NCBI GenBank assembly: GCA_902805995.1
Contig: CADCUU010000141.1
Coordinates: 1-6,263, forward strand
Length of the DNA: 6,263 bases
Direction: 5' to 3'
Origin: an uncultured Rubellimicrobium sp.
GTDB lineage: Bacteria > Pseudomonadota > Alphaproteobacteria > Rhodobacterales > Rhodobacteraceae
The notes beneath the pieces were generated by a model that searched no databases, was not told the DNA's origin, and saw nothing but the letters and a program-made list of their open reading frames with translations. Shown piece after piece: positions 1 through 5,429 of the stretch (position 1 is its first letter; each line of letters starts with the position of its first letter). The translations under genes and the position numbers were made by a program.

Positions 1-99
1 CACGGATCGCTCCTCTTCTTCGGTCTCGTGCTTGATCCAGTTGACCTTGGGGGTGGTGTACCTGTCCAGCGGGAGCGAGGACAGGTCCGGCCGCTTAGC
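1..99 (-). pseudogene. possible truncated or frameshifted coding fragment running off the left edge
   Basis: Read on the minus strand, codons ending at position 3 give a charged peptide containing LPLDRYTTPKVNWIKHE followed by TEEEERSV. Nearly all of its third codon positions are G or C, as in the confirmed genes here; the plus-strand frames of the same stretch lack this bias. The frame stays open upstream to a TAA at 301-303, yet it has no ATG, GTG or TTG between 300 and 4, so no ordinary start serves it. A different minus frame begins with ATG at 177-179 (MKDPTPKASPAALNT...) and stays open to the edge, and a single frameshift near 95-110 would join the two. I do not recognise the protein. 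It may be the damaged 5' end of a gene divergent from the ATPase, a gene with a rare CTG start, or chance in GC-rich DNA. Confidence 0.25.
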
Positions 100-354
100 G
101 CGTCGAGCGGAGCCTGTGGCGGCGGGGCGGTCCTGGTGTTCAGCGCTGCGGGGCTGGCTTTGGGTGTGGGGTCCTTCATCGCCGGTGACGGCTGACAGGA
201 GGGTTAGCTGCTCGGGGTTATGTGAATGGCATGGCAGGGCCGCGATGCCTGCCCTGCGGGTGTTCGGAAGGGGACCTAAGTCGTCGGGGGCGTCGCGTCG
301 TTACGGGTCGTGCGTGAGGTATGTGGCGGGACAGCCCGCGCGCCCTGGTGCCAC

Positions 355-368
355 TTGACGCAGGTCAA
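355..368. promoter_or_regulatory. FNR/FixK-family operator (TTGA-N6-TCAA)
   Basis: The sequence TTGACGCAGGTCAA is a perfect palindrome in its outer five bases (TTGAC...GTCAA) and matches the TTGA-N6-TCAA core bound by FNR, FnrL and FixK proteins of the CRP/FNR family. Its centre (361.5) is about 80 bases upstream of the ATPase ATG at 442. A class II promoter, with the site centred at -41.5, would start transcription near 403 and place the -10 around 391-396, where CATGAA is found. That predicts a leader of about 39 bases. The motif is seen; oxygen-responsive control of the ATPase is inferred. Confidence 0.55.
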
Positions 369-431
369 CGAACCGTCGGCCCGAGGCGGGCATGAACGAC
401 GGGCGGTTGGCCTATCGGACAGCCGAACTGC

Positions 432-437
432 GGGAGG
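432..437 (+). promoter_or_regulatory. ribosome binding site of the ATPase gene
   Basis: GGGAGG lies four bases upstream of the ATG at 442, a good Shine-Dalgarno match. It supports this ATG over the in-frame GTG at 310, which would add 44 residues lacking ATPase homology and would put the FNR-type operator inside the coding region. Confidence 0.65.
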
Positions 438-441
438 CGAC

Positions 442-3150
442 ATGAACGGTCCGGCGCATCCGACAACTCCCATCTGGCATGCCTTGGCGGTGGCAGACTG
501 CCTTGCCGCCGTCGAAGCAAGCCCGGAGGGGCTGACGCCCATTGCATCGGCGGAGCGGCTGTCGCGGGAGGGCCCAAACCGGTTGCCGGAGGCGGCGCGG
601 CGGGGCCCCTGGATGCGCCTCGCGCTCCACTTCCACAACCTGCTGATCTATGTCCCGCTCGCTTCGGCGGCGATATCGGCGCTGCTGGGGCATCCGGTCG
701 ACGCGGCGGTCATCGTGGCGGTCGTGGTGGTCAACGCGCTCGTGGGCTTTGTCCAGGAGGGCCGGGCCGAGCAGGCTCTCAACGCGATCCGGGCGATGAT
801 CGACCCCCAGGCCTCGGTCCTGCGCGGCGGCGCGCGGCTGTCGGTGCCTGCGGACGAGGTGGTGCGTGGCGACGTCGTGATTCTGGAAGCCGGGGACCGG
901 GTTCCGGCGGACCTGCGGCTTTTGCGGGCGCGGAACCTGCGGATCGACGAGGCGATCCTGACGGGCGAGTCCGTCCCGGTGGAGAAATCGGCGGAGCCGG
1001 TGGAGGCCGGGGCGGCGCTGGCCGACCAGACCTCCATGGCCTTTTCCGGGACGCTCGTGACCGCAGGGCAGGCGACCGGGGTCGTGATCGCGACCGGCAC
1101 TGGCACGGAGCTTGGCCGGATCAGCGGGCTTCTGGGGTCCGTGGAGCCGCTCAGGACCCCCCTCCTCGTGCAGATGGACCGCTTCGCCCGGCAGGTGACG
1201 CTGGCCGTCCTGATGGCGGCGGTGCTGGCCTTCGGCTTTGCCGTGCTGGTCCGGAACTGGGCGCTGGGCGACGCCTTCATGGCTGTCGTGGGCCTCGCCG
1301 TGGCAGCGATCCCGGAGGAGCTTCCGGCGGTGATGACCATCGCGCTGGCGGTCGGTGTCCGTCGCATGGCGGCGCGCAACGCCCTGATCCGGCGGCTGCC
1401 GGCGGTGGAAACGCTGGGCTCGGTGTCGGTGATCTGCACGGACAAAACCGGCACCCTGACCCGCAACGAGATGACGGCGCGGTCCCTGGCCACGAGCGGC
1501 GGCGACTTTGGGGTGGGCGGCGTCGGCTACGAGCCTACCGGAGCCCTGGTCAGGGACGGGCATCTAGTCGATCCCTCGGGCGATCCTGTCCTAAGCGAGC
1601 TGCTTCGCGCGGCGGTGCTTTGCAGCGACGCCCAGCTCCACCGGGCGGAGGGTCACTGGATTGTGGCGGGCGACCCGATGGAGGGCGCGCTGCTGGTGCT
1701 GGGGGCCAAGGCCGGGATCGACGCCGCCAGCCTGCGGGTGAAGGATACGCGCACCGACGAGATCCCCTTCGACGCCGAGCATCGGTTCATGGCGACGCTC
1801 CACCACGATCACGACGGGCACGCGGCGGTGTTCGTGAAGGGGGCGCCGGAACGCGTGCTGGCCATGGCGGGCACCGTGAGAACCGCGGCGGGCGATGCGC
1901 CGCTTGACCGTGCGGAATGGTCGGCGCGAGCCGAGGTGCTGGCCGCGCAGGGGCAGCGTGTGCTGGGCTTTGCCACCGGGGCGGTCCGGGAGGGGCAGCG
2001 GGACCTGACGTTTGCCGATGTGGGCCAAGGGCTGGTGCTGCTGGGTCTCGTGGGCTTCATCGACCCCCCGCGCGAGGAGGCGGTCGAGGCGGTGGCGCAG
2101 GCGCGCGCTGCTGGCATCCGGGTCGTGATGATCACCGGCGACCATGCGGTGACCGCGCGCGAGATCGGGCGGCAGGTGGGCCTAGCGGACGACCCCGCCG
2201 TGCGGACAGGGGAGGAGATCGACCGGCTGGACGAGGCAGGGCTGGCGCGGACGGTTCGTGACACCTCGGTCTTTGCGCGCACCACGCCCGAGCACAAGCT
2301 GCGGCTCGTGCAGGCGCTTCAGGCGCAGGGGCTGACGGTGGCGATGACCGGCGACGGGGTGAACGACGCCCCGGCCCTCAAGCGCGCCGATGTGGGCGTC
2401 GCGATGGGCATCAAGGGTACGGAGGTGTCCAAGCAGGCGGCGGAGATGGTGCTGGCGGACGACAACTTCGCCTCCATCGTCGCGGCGGTGCGAGAGGGGC
2501 GCACGGTGTTCGACAATCTGAGAAAGGTGATCCAGTTCACGCTGCCCACCAACGGCGGCGAGGCGATCACGATCCTCCTCGCGATCCTGGCGGGGTGGAC
2601 GCTGCCGCTCACGCCGGTGCAGATCCTGTGGATCAACATGGTGACGGCGGTGGCGCTGGGCCTGGCCCTCGCCTTCGAGCCCCCCGAGCCCGGGGTCATG
2701 GCCCGCCCGCCCCGGCGCCGGGACGAGCCGATCCTGTCGGAGGAACTGGTCTGGCGGATCGTCCTCGCCTCGGCGCTGTTCGCGGACTTTGTCTTCGGGA
2801 TGTTCTTCTGGGCGTTGCGGCGCGGCCTGGACTTGGAGCAGGCGCGGACCATCGCGGTCAACACGCTCGTGGTGCTGGAGGTGTTCTACCTGTTCAGCAC
2901 GCGATACGTGCATGGATCGTCGCTGACATGGAAAGGGGTGCTGGGCACCCGCGCCGTCCTGATCGGGGTGGGCCTGACCGTCGCGGCGCAACTGGCCTTC
3001 ACCTACGCGCCGCCCCTGCAAGCGGTGTTCGGAACGCGTGCGGTGTCCCTTCTGGACGGCTCTGCGATCCTCGGCTGCGGGCTGCTGCTGCTGCTGGTCC
3101 TTGGGCTGGAGAAGGAGGTGCGGGCTGCGATCCGGGCGCAAGCGTCGTGA
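442..3150 (+). CDS. P2-type (SERCA-like) cation-transporting P-type ATPase
   Basis: This 902-residue inner-membrane pump should couple ATP hydrolysis, through an aspartyl-phosphate, to cation transport. Visible in order: an N-terminal cation-ATPase domain (from WHALAV), M1 (~58-84), M2 (~89-107), actuator motif TGES (174-177), M3 (~250-270), M4 with PEELP (291-295), phosphorylation motif DKTGTLT with D334, nucleotide-domain KGAPE (466-470), MITGDH (563-568), hinge TGDGVNDAP (636-644), then M5-M10 (~697-889). Length and ten-helix plan are normal for P2 pumps. Aligned to SERCA, Ca2+ ligands E309, N768, E771, N796, T799 and E908 correspond to E292, N704, E707, N732, T735 and E813, but D800 is A736. 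There is no heavy-metal domain or CPC motif, so it is not a copper or zinc P1B pump. Ca2+ is the first guess; Na+, H+, Mg2+ or Mn2+ remain possible. It is apparently monocistronic and converges on the next gene. Confidence 0.93.
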   Translation: MNGPAHPTTPIWHALAVADCLAAVEASPEGLTPIASAERLSREGPNRLPEAARRGPWMRLALHFHNLLIYVPLASAAISALLGHPVDAAVIVAVVVVNALVGFVQEGRAEQALNAIRAMIDPQASVLRGGARLSVPADEVVRGDVVILEAGDRVPADLRLLRARNLRIDEAILTGESVPVEKSAEPVEAGAALADQTSMAFSGTLVTAGQATGVVIATGTGTELGRISGLLGSVEPLRTPLLVQMDRFARQVTLAVLMAAVLAFGFAVLVRNWALGDAFMAVVGLAVAAIPEELPAVMTIALAVGVRRMAARNALIRRLPAVETLGSVSVICTDKTGTLTRNEMTARSLATSGGDFGVGGVGYEPTGALVRDGHLVDPSGDPVLSELLRAAVLCSDAQLHRAEGHWIVAGDPMEGALLVLGAKAGIDAASLRVKDTRTDEIPFDAEHRFMATLHHDHDGHAAVFVKGAPERVLAMAGTVRTAAGDAPLDRAEWSARAEVLAAQGQRVLGFATGAVREGQRDLTFADVGQGLVLLGLVGFIDPPREEAVEAVAQARAAGIRVVMITGDHAVTAREIGRQVGLADDPAVRTGEEIDRLDEAGLARTVRDTSVFARTTPEHKLRLVQALQAQGLTVAMTGDGVNDAPALKRADVGVAMGIKGTEVSKQAAEMVLADDNFASIVAAVREGRTVFDNLRKVIQFTLPTNGGEAITILLAILAGWTLPLTPVQILWINMVTAVALGLALAFEPPEPGVMARPPRRRDEPILSEELVWRIVLASALFADFVFGMFFWALRRGLDLEQARTIAVNTLVVLEVFYLFSTRYVHGSSLTWKGVLGTRAVLIGVGLTVAAQLAFTYAPPLQAVFGTRAVSLLDGSAILGCGLLLLLVLGLEKEVRAAIRAQAS

Positions 3151-3171
3151 GGGGCGGCATCGGGGCCGTGG

Positions 3172-5031
3172 CTAGGAGCTGCACATTGCCCGGCGAGGCG
3201 GTGCGGCCCGTTCGGGCGCCTCGGGCGGCATCCCCGGAACATGGGACGGGAGCGCGGCGCACCTTGAGAGGTGCAGGGCCTCGAACTCCTCCGCAGGCAC
3301 CCGATGGCCGAAGTAGGTGCCCTGGGCATCGGAACAGTGCGGGCGCAGGAGACGCGCCTGCTCGGCCGTCTCCACCCCGTCGGCAGTGACGGCCAGCCGG
3401 AAGCCTTGGCCAAGCCGTGCCACGCCCTCGAGGATGGCGAGATCGCCGGGACGGTGCCCAATGCCGCCGACCAGCGAGCGGTCGATCTTGATCCGCGTGA
3501 GCGGGTGATCCCGGAGCATCGCGATGGACGCATCACCCGTCCCGAAGTGATCGAGCACGATGCCGACGCCTTGGGCGCGCAGGACGTGAAGGTCCGCGAG
3601 CATGCGGCTGTCGCTCCGCAGGATCGTGCGTTCGGTCAGCTCCAGATCGAGGACGGTCGCGGGAAGGCCGTAATCGGCAAGTGCCCGGCCGACCACGCGC
3701 AGCAGGTCGCCCGGGATGAACTGGCCCGCGAACAGGTTCACCGCGATGCGGAGGTCTTCGGGGCCGCGTCCCCGCCAGCGGGCGGCCTGTTCGCAGGCGG
3801 CTCTCAGGCTCCATTCGAAGACGGGACCGGCCAGCAGGCTCGATTCAAGGACGGGAAGGAAGGCCGGGAGGCCCAGCGGTCCCCTTGTGGGGTGGTTCCA
3901 GCGGATCAGGGCCTCGGCCCCGGTCACCACCCCGGTTGGCGCCCTGTCGGCGAGGCGGATCTGCGGCTGGTAGTGAAGTTCGAACTCGCGGCGCTCCCAC
4001 CCCTGGCGCAGGTCCGAGCTGACCGACATGCGTGCCTGCGAGATGGACAGGAGATCCGGGGTGAACAGCCGGACATGGCTGCGTCCGTCCGCCTTGGCGC
4101 GGTAAAGGGCGAGGTCGGCGTCGCGCAGGAGGTCCTCGGGCGTCCAGCACGCCCCGTCGGTCACGGCGAAGCCTGCACCCGCGCCCACGTAGACGCAGCG
4201 CTCCTCGACGGGGATCGCCTTCTCGATTGATGCGACCAGGACGTGGGCGAGGTCCTGAAGAGACGCCGGATCGGGTCGCCGCGTGTCGAAGATGGCGAAC
4301 TCGTCGCCTCCCAGGCGCGCGACCAGGCTACAACCTGCGGCGCGCTCCTCAAGACGTCGGGCGACCTGCTTCAGGACCTCGTCCCCTGCCGCGTGACCGA
4401 GGCTGTCGTTCACATCCTTGAACCCGTCCAGGTCGAACAGGATCAGCGCGGCCTCCTGCCCGGCCCGGCTCGCCTCCTCCATCCGCTCCAGCAGGAGCTT
4501 GCGGTTGGGAATGCCGGTAAGGTGGTCGATCTCGGCCTCGCGGCGGAGGCGATCCTCGGTGGCGCGGCGCTCCGTGATGTCGCGGATGATCGCGCCGAAG
4601 TGGTGATGGCCCTCCTCCGTCCAGTGGGTGAGCGAGAGTTCGATGGGAAACTCGGTCCCGTCGTGTCGCATCGCCGTCACGGTCACGATCCGTCCGGCCA
4701 GCTTCGGGGCCTCTCCGGCCGCGACCCGGCCAAGGCCCGCGTCGTGCCGCGCCCGAAACTCCGGCGGGACGATGATATTGAGCGGCTGGCCCAGCACGTC
4801 CCTGGCGGGGTGGCCGAAGATCGTTTCGGCGGCCTTGTTCCAGGACGTGATCCTGTTCGAGCCGTCGGCGCAGATGATCGCGTCAGGCGAGAGCGCCGAG
4901 AGCGAGTCGAACCGCTTGGGCCCGATAGCCGGAGGTTGCGCAGGGCGGATCGTGCCGCGACCCTGAGCACGGTCCGGGCCCGCCCAGACAGGCTGCCTGT
5001 GGCGCAGGCTGGCGCCGACGAGGTGGATCAT
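3172..5031 (-). CDS. PAS-GGDEF-EAL cyclic-di-GMP signalling protein
   Basis: A soluble 619-residue protein with no signal peptide or membrane segment. A PAS domain (~41-155, closing with IRDITERR) is followed by a short linker helix, a GGDEF domain (~165-325) and an EAL domain (~340-590). The cyclase site looks active: metal-binding D200 in LFDLDGF, N208/D209, and GGDEF at 241-245. The allosteric I-site (RxxD) is absent; A-G-C-S occupies 232-235. In the EAL domain E373 (EAL), N432, E464, D494, K515, D517 and Q570 match catalytic positions, but DDFGTG reads DHFGTG (H495) and EGVET reads DGVET (D551). So cyclase is likely active and phosphodiesterase doubtful. PAS H96 aligns with the heme-ligand His of FixL/DosP. 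An upstream ATG at 5082 is in frame, but it lacks a Shine-Dalgarno and adds 17 codons with atypical usage; 5031 has AGGA eight bases upstream, so I prefer it. Confidence 0.92.
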   Translation of the reverse strand: MIHLVGASLRHRQPVWAGPDRAQGRGTIRPAQPPAIGPKRFDSLSALSPDAIICADGSNRITSWNKAAETIFGHPARDVLGQPLNIIVPPEFRARHDAGLGRVAAGEAPKLAGRIVTVTAMRHDGTEFPIELSLTHWTEEGHHHFGAIIRDITERRATEDRLRREAEIDHLTGIPNRKLLLERMEEASRAGQEAALILFDLDGFKDVNDSLGHAAGDEVLKQVARRLEERAAGCSLVARLGGDEFAIFDTRRPDPASLQDLAHVLVASIEKAIPVEERCVYVGAGAGFAVTDGACWTPEDLLRDADLALYRAKADGRSHVRLFTPDLLSISQARMSVSSDLRQGWERREFELHYQPQIRLADRAPTGVVTGAEALIRWNHPTRGPLGLPAFLPVLESSLLAGPVFEWSLRAACEQAARWRGRGPEDLRIAVNLFAGQFIPGDLLRVVGRALADYGLPATVLDLELTERTILRSDSRMLADLHVLRAQGVGIVLDHFGTGDASIAMLRDHPLTRIKIDRSLVGGIGHRPGDLAILEGVARLGQGFRLAVTADGVETAEQARLLRPHCSDAQGTYFGHRVPAEEFEALHLSRCAALPSHVPGMPPEAPERAAPPRRAMCSS

Positions 5032-5039
5032 GGCCGGCA

Positions 5040-5043
5040 TCCT
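5040..5043 (-). promoter_or_regulatory. candidate ribosome binding site deciding the PAS-GGDEF-EAL start
   Basis: On the minus strand AGGA is followed by an eight-base spacer (TGCCGGCC) and the ATG at 5031. The alternative ATGs at 5040 and 5082 have no comparably spaced purine-rich motif. The match is short, so the start assignment is moderate only. Confidence 0.4.
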
Positions 5044-5069
5044 GTCCGGAGACCGAGATCGCCCGACCC

Positions 5070-5081
5070 TGCAATTTTGCA
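5070..5081. repeat. short inverted repeat TGCAA-N2-TTGCA
   Basis: On the minus strand the sequence is TGCAAAATTGCA, five-base arms around AA, notably AT-rich for this window. It lies about 39 bases upstream of the preferred start (5031) of the PAS-GGDEF-EAL gene, where an operator or promoter element could sit, but it overlaps codons 1-5 if translation begins at 5082. No regulator family can be named from it. Confidence 0.3.
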
Positions 5082-5082
5082 T

Positions 5083-5429
5083 GGCGTTGTCATGTCCGGG
5101 TCCCCTTCGAGCAGCTTTTGCGAGTCATCTGAGGTATACAGGACGGCCATTAACGAACTGTTTCTGGCCGGGCCTATTCACGACATTTTCGGCGCTTTCG
5201 TGGCATGCGGCCTCTGACGGCGGCCCGGGATCGGGGGCGCGGCGCGGATGCCCCCTCTCCCGAGCGGGGCGGTGCATGACTTGCGTTGAGTTCGGAAGAT
5301 GATGCGCCGTGACGGCAGCGCAGCCGGCCTTTGTTCGTCAACCGCTGGCACCATGTTGCCGTTCGCGCCACGCGCGCCGTCATCCTGCAAGGAGGGGACC
5401 TTGGGACATCTCGGCGGTCAGCACCCGGT
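5083..5429. other. intergenic region between fumarylacetoacetase and the PAS-GGDEF-EAL gene
   Basis: No convincing gene is present: minus-strand frames of about 70 codons near 5174-5390 encode Arg-rich peptides without family resemblance or a good ribosome binding site. The part at ~5105-5200 is relatively AT-rich and is the likely promoter region for the downstream PAS-GGDEF-EAL gene. A TATACC (minus strand, 5138-5133) could be a -10 element, but no good -35 is spaced from it. A small interrupted palindrome GCCGT-G-ACGGC lies at 5306-5316. The distance of about 350-400 bases argues that the two minus-strand genes are separate transcription units. Confidence 0.5.
5226..5262. repeat. GC-rich imperfect hairpin downstream of fumarylacetoacetase
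   Basis: CGGGA (5226-5230) pairs with TCCCG (5258-5262), and GGGGGC (5233-5238) pairs with GCCCCC (5250-5255). A two-by-two internal loop separates the stems and the terminal loop has eleven bases. In RNA from either strand this would be stable. No T-run follows on either strand, so it is not a typical intrinsic terminator; it could stabilise a 3' end or assist Rho-dependent termination of the fumarylacetoacetase transcript. Confidence 0.35.

Larger units (their letters stand above)
100..441. other. upstream/intergenic region of the ATPase gene
   Basis: No convincing gene is seen in this stretch; the plus-strand frame open from 32 to 358 encodes a low-complexity Arg/Gly/Ser-rich peptide typical of chance frames in GC-rich DNA. 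It contains the FNR-type palindrome described separately and two short perfect inverted repeats: GCGGG-ACAG-CCCGC at 326-339 and GCCCG-AGG-CGGGC at 379-391. They flank the operator on either side but may be chance. A weak -10-like CATGAA lies at 391-396. No tRNA or terminator is visible. Confidence 0.5.

Noticed and set aside
32..44. A second possible FNR half-site pair near the left edge (TTGATCCAGTTGA)
   Set aside because: The two TTGA elements are direct repeats, not an inverted pair, so this is not a TTGA-N6-TCAA site.
310..441. Extended ATPase start at GTG 310
   Set aside because: The 44 extra residues do not resemble a P-type ATPase N-terminus and would embed the FNR-type operator. ATG 442 has GGGAGG at good spacing.
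412..1563. Long minus-strand open frame opposite the ATPase gene
   Set aside because: It is rich in Arg, His, Gln and Pro without domain motifs, and the plus strand here encodes unmistakable ATPase motifs. It is an antisense artefact of high GC3.
2182..3141. Second long minus-strand open frame opposite the ATPase gene
   Set aside because: It covers the ATPase hinge and M5-M10 region; the composition is shadow-like and no family is recognised.
4243..5217. Long plus-strand open frame opposite the PAS-GGDEF-EAL gene
   Set aside because: It mirrors the GGDEF and PAS coding sequence and has no recognisable domain or ribosome binding site.
5174..5390. Minus-strand small frames of about 70 codons in the intergenic region
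   Set aside because: They are Arg-rich low-complexity peptides with no good ribosome binding site or family resemblance.
5388..5403. CAAGG...CCTTG hairpin just after the fumarylacetoacetase stop as an intrinsic terminator
   Set aside because: The stem has only five pairs and no T-run follows on the minus strand.
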